This document shows positions 1 to 7,899 of a stretch of DNA of 34,547 nucleotides, piece by piece. The notes below the pieces were generated by a model, which was not told the origin of the DNA, did no database searches, and saw only the letters and a program-made list of their open reading frames with translations. Made by a program: the position numbers and the translations under genes. The stretch is from assembly GCA_046348225.1 (NCBI GenBank), contig JAXMEQ010000014.1, positions 1-34,547 on the forward strand, given 5' to 3'. Positions within the stretch are counted from its first letter, which is position 1, and the number at the start of each line of letters is the position of its first letter. This DNA comes from JAXMEQ01 sp046348225 (GTDB lineage Bacteria > Pseudomonadota > Gammaproteobacteria > Burkholderiales > Burkholderiaceae_C).

Positions 1-159
1 GGTCGTCTGGGACAGGTCTTTCGCCAGGTTGCTCAGGCTGCGGCCGTTGGCTTCATAAGCCACGGTCAGTTCAGCCAGGTAGGTAGCGCCGGGGGCGGCG
101 TTGAACATCGCAACAACCAGCTTGATGATGTTGGTACGTTCTGCAGTAGTTAGTGCCAT
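1..159 (-). CDS. N-terminus of a surface-layer-like secreted protein (partial)
   Basis: Only the first 53 codons are inside the window and the gene continues past the left edge. The start is the ATG at 159-157, preceded by a GTGGAG Shine-Dalgarno about 9 nt upstream. The peptide begins MALTTAERTNIIKLVVAMF and has no Sec signal peptide. I recall this type of N-terminus from large, repetitive, S-layer-like or calcium-binding proteins of betaproteobacteria, which carry a C-terminal type I secretion signal. That would fit the type I secretion genes at 12892-19164, but the C-terminus cannot be seen, so the substrate role is inference. The promoter upstream carries a perfect Crp box shared with the secretion operon. 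It could also be another large repeat protein with the same N-terminal module. Confidence 0.6.
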   Translation of the reverse strand, partial: MALTTAERTNIIKLVVAMFNAAPGATYLAELTVAYEANGRSLSNLAKDLSQTT

Positions 160-214
160 TGAGAGTTTCTCCACTAAGTGATGAAATTGACCAGGCACCC
201 AATGCACCTAGTAC

Positions 215-265
215 GGGACGTAGTATAGACAAAGCCGACGGCGCCACTCTGTGATTCGGGTCACA
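215..265 (-). promoter_or_regulatory. Crp-dependent promoter of the surface-protein gene
   Basis: A perfect Crp consensus palindrome, TGTGATTCGGGTCACA, lies at 250-265. On the minus strand a -10-like TATACT lies at 227-222, which puts the start of transcription near 215. The box centre is then at about -42.5, the class II activator position. The leader to the ATG at 159 would be about 56 nt. The 160-356 interval holds no other gene that I can support. Confidence 0.7.
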
Positions 266-356
266 CGCTGAAACGGCCTGTTCGGGGCGTTGTTTTTTTA
301 CGTCGAATTGTGTCTTTCCAGGCCTGGCGCGGCCTGGCGCCCGGTTTGGACGGGGC

Positions 357-1784
357 TTACTGCAATGTCCAGCGCAAGCCGGTGAACAGCGCGCTCTGGC
401 GGCTGGCAAATGCCGCCAGGTTGCTGGTTTGCTGGCTGACTTCCGCGCTCACAAACCAGTCTGGCCCGGCCAGCAAGCGGGTCGACAACGGGCGGGCTGC
501 CTCAAAGCGCAGGCTGTGGCGCGCCACCACGCGGGCAAGGTTGTCTGCCAGCAGGGGGCTGTAGCCCGTGGCGTCGGTCTGCCGGGTGTAACCATAGTCT
601 GCGTTGAACTTGAAGGGGCCTTGCCGGCCCTCCCATGTGGCGCGCAGTTCCAGCTTGTTGTAGGCGCCGCCCGGGCGTGCAGCGGCATCCGGGGTGTCAC
701 GGCCCCAGCGCAGCTGCACGCTGGCCAGCTGGTTAGCCAGCGCGGTGCCAACGGCTCCCTCCGTGGCCTGGCAGCTGGCAGAAAGCACCACCCCCGCATA
801 GCGACCATTCAGCTCGGGCGTGGCAGGGTAGCGGCGCCATTCGGCCTCACCGCCCAAGCCGGGGCGGCACTGGGATGTGGGCCAGCCCGCCACGGCGGTT
901 TGCCACTGGTGGGTGGCGCTGGCGCGGCCGCTTTGCAGCAGGCGCTGGCCGCCGAAGTCAATTCGTGTGGCGCCCACGCGGCCCACCCATTGGCGCGGAG
1001 CGTCGGGTGCCTCGAGCCAGGTCGCCGACAGATCGGCCTGCTGGTAACGGGTGGCGGCGCCGGTGGTGTGCCGCGCACGCAGCTCTGCCTGCAGCAGCCA
1101 AAGCTGCGTGCCCGCCGGCTTCAAGCCCTGCCACTGCACCACATTCAAGGATGCCGTGCCGCGCTGGGGCCGGAAGGAATCCACCAGCGGCAAGGTCACA
1201 GGGCCTTGCGGGAATGTAAGTGTTAGCTCACTTGCGGCTGGAGCGTTGTTGAGGTTGCTGTCGTGGCCGAAAGCGGTCGTCAGGACCCAGCGGGTCCGCC
1301 AGGCAGCGGGGTCGGTGGCACGCAATTCCCGTTCCAGAAGGGGCCGCAACGGGGGCGGCAGATCGGTCCGAGCCGCCAGCGTTTGCAGAAGGCTGCGCGC
1401 CGCAGTGGTATCGCCCACCGCCAGCAGCGCCTGGGCATAGTCGAGCTGGACGCCGGGGGCATTCGGGTCGATCAGCAACGACCGCTCCAGTGCTTCAATG
1501 GCCGCGGCCGGGCGGCGCAGCGACAGCAGCACCGCGCCACGCCAGCCATGAAACCCCGCGTCCAGCAGGCATTGGGGGGCTTCGGTGTCCAGCTGGGCCA
1601 GCAGGGTCTGCAGGTCTGCTTCGCCCTGAGGCAGGGGATACGCGGGCTTGACGCTGCAGGCGCCAGGCCGAGCCACGGCCTGCGCCTGGGCGGATGGTGC
1701 CATGGCCCACAGGGCGGCGACAACCAAGCTCGCTCCAGCGGCCAGCCGTTTACCTCGGCCGCGATGGTGAGCCCGGGCTTTCAC
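357..1784 (-). CDS. TPR-containing outer-membrane beta-barrel protein (SLAM/DUF560-like)
   Basis: This 475-residue protein starts at a GTG (1784-1782) whose bases overlap the TGA of the upstream cyclase gene (GTGA), so translation is probably coupled. Residues about 14-35 form a signal peptide ending AQAQA. Residues about 50-150 are TPR-like helical repeats. The remainder, from the FGHDSNLNNAP segment onward, alternates polar and hydrophobic residues like a beta-barrel and ends in RWTLQ. TPR followed by a barrel with a DSN motif is typical of surface lipoprotein assembly modulators and related outer-membrane export proteins. It is the last gene of the fecR-cyclase operon and may be the outer-membrane partner of a surface-export or sensing system. 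The substrate is unknown, and a polysaccharide-export porin is an alternative. Confidence 0.6.
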   Translation of the reverse strand: MKARAHHRGRGKRLAAGASLVVAALWAMAPSAQAQAVARPGACSVKPAYPLPQGEADLQTLLAQLDTEAPQCLLDAGFHGWRGAVLLSLRRPAAAIEALERSLLIDPNAPGVQLDYAQALLAVGDTTAARSLLQTLAARTDLPPPLRPLLERELRATDPAAWRTRWVLTTAFGHDSNLNNAPAASELTLTFPQGPVTLPLVDSFRPQRGTASLNVVQWQGLKPAGTQLWLLQAELRARHTTGAATRYQQADLSATWLEAPDAPRQWVGRVGATRIDFGGQRLLQSGRASATHQWQTAVAGWPTSQCRPGLGGEAEWRRYPATPELNGRYAGVVLSASCQATEGAVGTALANQLASVQLRWGRDTPDAAARPGGAYNKLELRATWEGRQGPFKFNADYGYTRQTDATGYSPLLADNLARVVARHSLRFEAARPLSTRLLAGPDWFVSAEVSQQTSNLAAFASRQSALFTGLRWTLQ

Positions 1785-3793
1785 GCTACGTTGTTTTTGT
1801 GTTGGTGGAGGTAATGCAGGGTGCTTTGCTCGGCCAGGCTGCCCGGCTGCAAAAGCGTGCGGAGTGTAAAGACTTTGCAGCTGTGCTGCAACCCGGGCAA
1901 CAGGAAGCTGCCCAGCGGTTTCAACGCCAGACTGGCCTGCTCAAACGGCAGGCCAATGCGATGCGCCGCCGCAGGCCCGACCAGCACCGGGTAGGCCAGG
2001 TCGGCCGTCAGGCCCTGCAGACGCAACGCAATGGTGACCGTCTGGCCCAGCACGGTGTGCACGCGCCGGCTGGCCGCGCCAAACGATCCCACCAGGGCCA
2101 TGCCGCTTTCCAGGCCAATGCTCACGCTCAAAGGCTCAAGGCCCAGCCCCGATGTGTTGGGCAACTCTTCGCTGCAACGCAGCCAGAGCTCGCGCGCCGC
2201 CTGAAGGGCCTGCATGGCATGGTCTTCACAGGGTTTGGGGCCATTGAACACGGCCAGCAGGCTGTCGCCCACCATCTCTTCCACAACCCCGCCATGGGCC
2301 TCGATGATGGCGCTGGCGGTCGTGAAGAAGCGGTGCAGCACACGTGCGGCGTCTTCCGGCGAGCGCGCTTCACAGTAGCGCGAAAAATTCTGCAGGTCTG
2401 CGGCGACCACCGTCACGTCGTTGCGGTGGGCTTCGATGTCGCCTGTGGGTTCGGTCAGGGCGATCTGTTCTGCCACCGGCCCGGGCACATAGCTCGACAG
2501 GTTTTTGTACAGGCGGCCTTTTTCCATCAGGGCACGGGCATGTTCACACAGTGCCAGCAGCAGCCCTGCCAGCACAATGGCAGCCGCAGCAGCGGCCCAG
2601 CCCACGTACCAACCCGCCTGCAGCAGCGCCACGGCATGCAGCGCAAAGCCCAGCCCCACCGCCGCCGCTGCGGCCACAGGCAGCAAAACCACACGCTGGC
2701 GCTGCCGCAGCGGCTGCCCCGCGACCAACAGCAGCAGGCACGCCACCACCAGCCCCACATACCCAGCCTGCAACCAGGGCGCGGCCTGAGGGGTAAACGG
2801 CACACGCCCGTCCACAATAGCCGACAGCACCTGGGCGTGAACCTCGGCACCGCTGACGGCGCCGCCCAATGCCGTAGGCACGGCGTCCACCAGCCCAAAC
2901 GCCGACGCCCCCACCAGCACCCAGGCGCCATTAAGCGCACCGGGTGCCAGCTTGCCCTGCAACACGTCTGCCGCGGACACGGACGTCACGGCCTCGCGGG
3001 CGATGCCGAAGGGCACGCGCAAATGCCCGTCGCTGTCCAGCCCGATGCGAATACCGGGTAGCGCGGCCGCTGTCAGCTGCCACGCGGGCGCCCAGGGCCC
3101 GCTGCCCGGTGCGGCAGTCAGCGCTGGCGCCGCAGCACCCTGCCCCAGCGCGGCGATGCCGGCAAGCGCCAGCGTCGGGTAGGTGCGGTCGTTGAAACAG
3201 ACAAAGGCCGGCAGGCGGCGCACGGCACCATCAGCATCCAGCACTGGGGTGATGTGACCCGCCCGTGCGTGAAGCCCCGGCGCATTGGCAAGATAGCCTT
3301 GCGCCGGCACCGCCGGCGCCTGGCAGCCCAGACCTGGCAGGGCACCCGCCAGCGCGCCAGACTGCAACTGGCTCTCATTGCGCAAGGCAAACACCTGGGC
3401 CAGCACGGCGGGGGCCTGTGCATCCCGCGCCGCCAGAGCACGGGACAGGTCGGCAGCGCCGTCGCGCCCCTCGGGGAACACAATGTCAAACAGCTTGAGA
3501 CCCGAGGCCTGCTCGTCGAGCTTGCGGGTCAATTGGGCCAGCGTTTCACGCGGCCAAGGCCACGGGCCGATCTTGGCAAGGCTTGCGTCATCAATGTCCA
3601 CCAGCACCACCCGGCGCTCTGGCACCTTGCTCGCGGTCATGCGCCAAAGCATGTCGGTGCTGCGCTCGTCGAGCAGTTGCAGGCTGCCCGGCAACAGGCC
3701 CACCCAGCCGATGGCGAGCAGCGCTGCAAGGCCCAATGCCAGGGCACGTCCGCGCCAGGGCTGCATGAGCCAACGGGCTAGCCAGGACTTCAT
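1781..3793 (-). CDS. CHASE2-domain class III nucleotidyl cyclase
   Basis: This is a 670-residue membrane protein. It has one N-terminal membrane segment (about 17-36), a CHASE2 sensor domain in the periplasm (about 40-335), three closely spaced membrane segments (about 341-415) and a class III cyclase domain in the cytoplasm (about 455-640). Both metal-binding aspartates are present: D466 in AADLQNF and D510 in EMVGD. The specificity position four residues before D510 is Glu506, where adenylate cyclases usually have Lys. The transition-state Asn of the VNxxxR motif is Thr587, although Arg591 is kept. Cyclic nucleotide production is therefore likely but not certain, and the product could be cGMP or another nucleotide. 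The start ATG overlaps the fecR stop by one base (TGATG) and the 3' end overlaps the barrel gene. The neighbouring Crp-type regulator is the obvious partner. Confidence 0.85.
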   Translation of the reverse strand: MKSWLARWLMQPWRGRALALGLAALLAIGWVGLLPGSLQLLDERSTDMLWRMTASKVPERRVVLVDIDDASLAKIGPWPWPRETLAQLTRKLDEQASGLKLFDIVFPEGRDGAADLSRALAARDAQAPAVLAQVFALRNESQLQSGALAGALPGLGCQAPAVPAQGYLANAPGLHARAGHITPVLDADGAVRRLPAFVCFNDRTYPTLALAGIAALGQGAAAPALTAAPGSGPWAPAWQLTAAALPGIRIGLDSDGHLRVPFGIAREAVTSVSAADVLQGKLAPGALNGAWVLVGASAFGLVDAVPTALGGAVSGAEVHAQVLSAIVDGRVPFTPQAAPWLQAGYVGLVVACLLLLVAGQPLRQRQRVVLLPVAAAAAVGLGFALHAVALLQAGWYVGWAAAAAAIVLAGLLLALCEHARALMEKGRLYKNLSSYVPGPVAEQIALTEPTGDIEAHRNDVTVVAADLQNFSRYCEARSPEDAARVLHRFFTTASAIIEAHGGVVEEMVGDSLLAVFNGPKPCEDHAMQALQAARELWLRCSEELPNTSGLGLEPLSVSIGLESGMALVGSFGAASRRVHTVLGQTVTIALRLQGLTADLAYPVLVGPAAAHRIGLPFEQASLALKPLGSFLLPGLQHSCKVFTLRTLLQPGSLAEQSTLHYLHQHKNNVA

Positions 3794-5160
3794 CAGCGGG
3801 CCCAGAGCGTGATGCCCGACAACGTGCCGCCGGCGGCGGCCTTCTCGAACAGATACCCCACAGACTTGCCGTCAAGTGCCGCAGCACCAGCGACCACGCC
3901 GTTGGCCGTGCGCGACACAAACAGGCCATCATCGCGCACCGCCCCTGCGGCCTGCAACGTGACGACACCCGTCGCAGCCGAGCTGAGCCCGAGCGCGGTG
4001 CTGAAAAGTCGCGAATTGAAATCGATGGCCAGCGAACCGCTTTGCACCGCTGCCGCCTGAACCTGCCCCGCGGCACTGGTGAAGCGCGCATGCGACTGGT
4101 CCAGCGCAAAGCTCACATTGCCCAGGCCTGTCGGCAGCGCCGGACTCTTGCTGGCCTCAATACGGTAAAGAACGTAGTCGCTGTCCCCTACGGTGGCAAC
4201 GCGGCCATCCCGCGCCACGGTTCGCGCCAGCGCGAAGTCAGAACTGTCCAGCGCTGCGCCCCAACGGCCCCACGCAAGCTGAGATGGTTGCGGGTCCGTC
4301 CCGGCGGGCAGCAGCCCGGTCGGCGGCGGTACGGCCGCCCCGGCGAATGCGTCAGTGGCGCTGCGCACCACACCCTGCACCAGCGCCGCAGTGACCACTT
4401 CATCGCCGCCGCGTGCGGCGGTCTTGACTTCACGTGCCGGCACCGCCTCGTTGGCAGGCCGCGTATCAGCTCCTGCCAGCATGGTGCCTTCAGTGCTGCG
4501 CACACCGTTGAAGGGGCGCAGTTCGGGCTGCGCCAGGTTGTTGCGGAACTCGACCAGCATGCCGCCCATGTCGGCCGACAGCAGCCGGGCAGAACTGGAA
4601 CCGCACGGGCCAAAGCCTTGGCGGGCGCAGCCATCCCCGAACGGCGCCATGACAATGGCGCCCTGATTGACCACGGCCACGGTCTGGTCCGCGGCGGTAC
4701 GCACCACGAAGTCGGTGCCCTTGACGCCAATGGCGACCAGCGGCGTATTCAGGCGAAAGCGCTCCCGGGCGCCTTCCGCAGCGGCGCCGGAAATGGCACG
4801 CGTCACACCCTTTTCAAGCCGGAACTTCACGGAAGACTGCGCGACCTGCGACGGATTGAACTGGTATTCCTCCACCACCAGCCGGCTGGTGGGACGCACG
4901 CTGACCATGGCGCCGTCCACAAACCGGATGTGCACATGCCCGCCGTCAGCCGTTTCGATGCGGTCACCGGGGTGGATCTTGCTGCCGCGCTGCAACGCCA
5001 CCGGAACGCCGGAGGCCGGAATGTTCATCGCCTGGCCGATGGTCAGGGTGACCTCACCCACTTCCGCGGCAACCACCGCCCGAGCGGGCACCGAAGCCCC
5101 GACCAATGCCGCGGCCAGCGCCAGGGGCGCCAATGGGATGCGAATGGAAAGAGGTTTCAC
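3793..5160 (-). CDS. FecR-domain periplasmic protein with C-terminal beta-rich domain
   Basis: I place the start at the GTG at 5160, giving 455 residues. It follows a GGCGGG ribosome-binding site and leads straight into a signal peptide (MKPLSIRIPLAPLALAAAL, cleavage near ARA). An upstream in-frame TTG at 5175 has no such site. The FecR domain covers about residues 45-190, with the pattern KIHPGDRIETADGGHVHIRF followed by LNTPLVAIGVKGTDFVV. The C-terminal 150 residues are beta-rich and resemble the small barrel of transferrin-binding-protein B-like or SLP proteins; that is a weak call from pattern. FecR domains usually transmit a periplasmic signal to an inner-membrane partner. No sigma factor or anti-sigma factor is adjacent, so the CHASE2 cyclase encoded next is the likely partner. 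The gene is transcribed from a Crp-box promoter shared with the divergent crp gene. Confidence 0.8.
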   Translation of the reverse strand: MKPLSIRIPLAPLALAAALVGASVPARAVVAAEVGEVTLTIGQAMNIPASGVPVALQRGSKIHPGDRIETADGGHVHIRFVDGAMVSVRPTSRLVVEEYQFNPSQVAQSSVKFRLEKGVTRAISGAAAEGARERFRLNTPLVAIGVKGTDFVVRTAADQTVAVVNQGAIVMAPFGDGCARQGFGPCGSSSARLLSADMGGMLVEFRNNLAQPELRPFNGVRSTEGTMLAGADTRPANEAVPAREVKTAARGGDEVVTAALVQGVVRSATDAFAGAAVPPPTGLLPAGTDPQPSQLAWGRWGAALDSSDFALARTVARDGRVATVGDSDYVLYRIEASKSPALPTGLGNVSFALDQSHARFTSAAGQVQAAAVQSGSLAIDFNSRLFSTALGLSSAATGVVTLQAAGAVRDDGLFVSRTANGVVAGAAALDGKSVGYLFEKAAAGGTLSGITLWAR

Positions 5161-5187
5161 GATAGAGCCCGCCAATACGGAGAAGTT

Positions 5188-5291
5188 ACCCCTTAATTTA
5201 GCGCCAAAGCTCCATTCTGGATGTGAGCGTGGTCACAATCGTGCCGGGCGACTTGCCGGATTGCACCGTGAACTGTTGCACAATCGACCGC
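5188..5291. promoter_or_regulatory. Divergent fecR / crp promoter region with a perfect Crp box
   Basis: The palindrome TGTGAGCGTGGTCACA lies at 5222-5237, between the two divergent genes. Toward fecR a -10-like TAAATT at 5200-5195 predicts a start near 5188 and puts the box at -41.5 (class II). Toward crp a -10-like CACAAT at 5279-5284 predicts a start near 5291 and puts the box at -61.5 (class I). One site could therefore activate both genes and make crp autoregulated. The start sites are predictions from spacing only. Confidence 0.7.
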
Positions 5292-5326
5292 TTGTCTTGT
5301 GCCAGCGCCCCCTCTGACCGGTAGAA

Positions 5327-6028
5327 ATGACCATCCCCGTCGCTGTTTTGCAAGGGCTGCAGCTTTTGTCCAGCTTGCCGCAGGTGACGATTGCCCATCT
5401 GGCGCAGCAGGCGACGGAACGCACCTTCTCCAAACGGGAGGTTGTGTTGCAAAAGGGCAATGCCCCGGCCGCCCTTTGCTTCCTGGTGGAAGGCCGCCTC
5501 CAGGGGGTGGACTTCACCATGGACGACCGCGAAGTAGGACTGTATTTCATCAACCCCGGCGACTATTTTGGCGAAGTGGCTGTGGTGGACGGCCAGGTAC
5601 AGCCTGAGTATGTGACCGCAGTGGGCCGTTCGCGCGTGGTGTTTATCTCGCGTGACCTGATCAAGCCGATCCTGTTTGCGTCGCCCAAGGTGGCGGAGTC
5701 GTTGTGTACGCGCCTGGCGACCCGGCTGCGGGCGGTGTCGGCCCAGCGGCGCATTCTGGGCTTGTCCAACCCGCTGCAAAGGGTGTGCGCGCAGCTGGAG
5801 CAGCTCTACAGCGTGCCCCCGGAGCCCGGCGTGGCGCACCGGGTGCTGAATGCGCCGACCCACCAGGAACTGGCCATCATGATCAATGCCAGCCGTGAAA
5901 CCGTGACGCGTGTGTTTCAGCTCCTGCAAAGCCGCAGCGTCGTGGAGCGGGACGGCAATGACCTGCTGGTCCAGGACCCGGACTTCATTGCCCAGGTGGC
6001 CTCGGGCAAGCTGGATGTGAGCAAATGA
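5327..6028 (+). CDS. Crp/Fnr-family transcriptional regulator
   Basis: This 233-residue protein has an N-terminal cyclic-nucleotide-binding fold (about 15-125), a dimerisation helix and a C-terminal winged helix (about 150-215). The recognition helix reads SRETVTRVFQLL. Its Arg190, Glu191 and Arg195 match the three residues by which E. coli Crp reads TGTGA, and three perfect TGTGA-N6-TCACA boxes occur in this window. In the phosphate-binding cassette Gly82-Glu83 are kept, but the stretch that carries the Arg-Ser pair in E. coli Crp reads QPEY (92-95). Binding of cAMP in the classical way is therefore doubtful. An in-frame TGA at 5315 leaves ATG 5327 as the first start; its ribosome-binding site is weak. 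The last four bases (ATGA) overlap the start of the exporter permease gene. Confidence 0.9.
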   Translation: MTIPVAVLQGLQLLSSLPQVTIAHLAQQATERTFSKREVVLQKGNAPAALCFLVEGRLQGVDFTMDDREVGLYFINPGDYFGEVAVVDGQVQPEYVTAVGRSRVVFISRDLIKPILFASPKVAESLCTRLATRLRAVSAQRRILGLSNPLQRVCAQLEQLYSVPPEPGVAHRVLNAPTHQELAIMINASRETVTRVFQLLQSRSVVERDGNDLLVQDPDFIAQVASGKLDVSK

Positions 6029-6858
6029 CACCCTCGTCAACAACAGTCCCTGCGCTTCTTGCCGCCCGGCAGGCACTCTGGCCCGTTCGACATGCCTACC
6101 TGATCGTGCAGATGGCCAAGCGGGACATTCTGGGCCGGTACAAGGGTTCGGTACTGGGGCTGGGCTGGAGCTTGCTGTACCCGCTGTTGCTGCTGGCCAC
6201 CTACACATTCGTGTTCCGGCTGGTGTTCAAGGCACGCTGGCCGGGCATGGAAGACCATCCCGGCAACTTTGCCCTGAACCTGTTCGCGGGGCTGGTGCTG
6301 TTCAACCTGTTCGCCGAGGTGGCGGGCCGCGCGCCGCGGCTGGTGCTGGAACAACCCAACCTGGTCAAGCGGGTGGTGTTCCCGCTGGAGGTGTTGCCCT
6401 GGATCGGCACCGCAGGTGCCCTGTTCCATGCGGGGCTCAGCCTGGGCGTACTGCTGGCCGGTGTGATGCTGTTCCAGGGCAGTTTGCCACCCTCGGCGCT
6501 GGCGCTGCCGCTGATCGTGCTGGCCATGGTGCCGATGCTGCTCTGCATGGGCTGGCTGCTGGCAGGTTTTGGCGTGTTCCTGCGCGACATCGGGCAAATG
6601 GTGGGCCCGGTGCTCAACGTCCTGCTGTTCCTCACCCCGGTGCTTTACCCGGCCTCGGCTTTGCCGCTGGCCGTGCAACGCTGGCTGGTGCTGAACCCGC
6701 TGACCCTGCCGATCGAAAGCCTGCGTGCGTGCCTGCTGCTGGGTGAATGGCCCCAATGGGGAGCGCTGGCCGCCTATGGGCTGGTGTGGACGGCGCTGGC
6801 CGCGCTGACCGCCGTGCTGTTTGAACGGGTTCGGCCCGCTTTTGCAGACCAGCTTTGA
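6025..6858 (+). CDS. wzm: ABC-2 type polysaccharide exporter permease (Wzm family)
   Basis: This 277-residue inner-membrane protein has about six hydrophobic segments and the early motif AKRDILGRYKGSVLGLGWSL that is typical of Wzm/TagG/KpsM permeases. The middle segment GFGVFLRDIGQMVGPVLNV and the late LTPVLYP segment also fit. It should form the channel for a finished, lipid-linked glycan, powered by a Wzt ATPase; the matching ATPase is encoded on the other strand at 9761-12052. Its start is fused to the crp stop (ATGA), so it is co-transcribed and translationally coupled with the regulator. Its TGA lies directly against the stop codon of the convergent PIG-L gene, leaving no room for a terminator between them. 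Confidence 0.85.
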   Translation: MTPSSTTVPALLAARQALWPVRHAYLIVQMAKRDILGRYKGSVLGLGWSLLYPLLLLATYTFVFRLVFKARWPGMEDHPGNFALNLFAGLVLFNLFAEVAGRAPRLVLEQPNLVKRVVFPLEVLPWIGTAGALFHAGLSLGVLLAGVMLFQGSLPPSALALPLIVLAMVPMLLCMGWLLAGFGVFLRDIGQMVGPVLNVLLFLTPVLYPASALPLAVQRWLVLNPLTLPIESLRACLLLGEWPQWGALAAYGLVWTALAALTAVLFERVRPAFADQL

Positions 6859-7896
6859 TCAGCGCAGCCGCTCGGCCAGCCAGCGCAACGGCCGCGTGAG
6901 CCGCCACGACCGCGAAGCGAACACGTCTTCCAGCGCCCGCCGGGCTGCCGCTTCCTTGATTTCGCTGCTGTCAGCACGGCTCCGCTCGACCGCGAGCGCC
7001 TGACGCGTCTGGTCGAGCTCTGCCGCGAGCCGTGAGATGTCGGCGGCCAGCGCGCGGGCGGCCTCGGCTTGCGCTTCCTTTTCCTGCGCAAGCGTGACGA
7101 TGGTTCGCTGCAGGTCTTCCGCCGACGCGTCTGAATTGCGCAGCGCCGCCTCGGTCACCTCCGCCAGCCCCGGCCCGCGGGCCAGATCGCCGTAGCTGGA
7201 CAGCCAGGAGGCTACCCCAACCGCCGGAACGACGATGAGCGCCTCGGCAGCGTCAATATCCGGCGGCAACGCGTAGGTCCGGAAGGTGTTCAACGCCGTG
7301 ATGTGAATGTCATACCGCTGCTGGGCCAGCTGGGATGCAAAGGCCGCCATGGCGGCACGCTTGACCTCCAGCACCGGGGAAATATCCACCAGATGGTTGG
7401 GCCGCAGTGGCGCACCCACTTCATAAAACGCCACGGTCGGCGCCGGGCGCCCGTCGTGAACCAGGCTTTGCACGGCCTGGAGCACAGCCCAGGCCGTCGC
7501 CCGGTGATCGGGATGGACCTCCCAAAGCGACGGGGCAAACACCACCTCCGCCTGCAGGTTACTGATTTTTTGGCTCAGCTCGTGTGCGAGGGTGGTCTGC
7601 TCGCCCAGTCGCCGGTCTTGCCAGGGGCCGAATACCGGTGCCTGCGTGCCCAAAATGGCGGCGGCGCGCTGGCTCTCTTCGCGCCGCAACGCCACGACCG
7701 ATTCCCGCTGGGGCCCGGTCAGGTAGCCGCCGCCGTCGGTCAACACATAAGGGTGCACGACCGCCCCGGCGCGGGCATACAGGCTCGCGCAGCCGCCGCA
7801 GCCGAACACCTCGTCGTCCGGATGGGGCGCCAGCACCAGCACCTGCCGGGCCGGTGGGAGCGGACTTGCCGCAACAGGAAGAAACCAGTTTTCCAT
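6859..7896 (-). CDS. PIG-L/LmbE-family deacetylase with C-terminal coiled coil
   Basis: This is a 345-residue protein. The zinc-binding signature PHPDDEVFGCGG lies near residues 25-36, with a later SLWEVHPDHRA motif carrying the second metal-binding histidine. Such enzymes remove N-acetyl groups from GlcNAc-containing molecules. Residues about 250-325 are rich in Ala, Glu, Gln and Leu in heptads and predict a coiled coil. The tail SRSWRLTRPLRWLAERL is a type often found at the C-terminus of glycan-cluster enzymes. The ATG lies four bases after the glycosyltransferase stop, so the two are an operon. Likely role: de-N-acetylation of a sugar in the glycan handled by Wzm/Wzt. The exact substrate is unknown. 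Confidence 0.8.
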   Translation of the reverse strand: MENWFLPVAASPLPPARQVLVLAPHPDDEVFGCGGCASLYARAGAVVHPYVLTDGGGYLTGPQRESVVALRREESQRAAAILGTQAPVFGPWQDRRLGEQTTLAHELSQKISNLQAEVVFAPSLWEVHPDHRATAWAVLQAVQSLVHDGRPAPTVAFYEVGAPLRPNHLVDISPVLEVKRAAMAAFASQLAQQRYDIHITALNTFRTYALPPDIDAAEALIVVPAVGVASWLSSYGDLARGPGLAEVTEAALRNSDASAEDLQRTIVTLAQEKEAQAEAARALAADISRLAAELDQTRQALAVERSRADSSEIKEAAARRALEDVFASRSWRLTRPLRWLAERLR

Positions 7897-7899
7897 GGT

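Noticed and set aside
293..299. Run of seven T as a terminator
   Set aside because: The preceding sequence forms only a weak broken stem on the plus strand and no plus-strand gene lies upstream; on the minus strand it is an A-run.
321..340. Tandem duplication of GGCCTGGCGC
   Set aside because: Two copies of a 10-mer just after a gene end in GC-rich DNA; no further copies or function seen.
1694..3061. Long open frame on the plus strand opposite the CHASE2 cyclase (455 codons)
   Set aside because: It is antisense to a clear conserved gene, has no family motifs and is Gln/His/Arg-rich as expected from a mirrored frame in high-GC DNA. The same holds for the long frames opposite the reductase (19335-21269), the WS/DGAT (25386-26891) and the molybdoenzyme (29982-32072).
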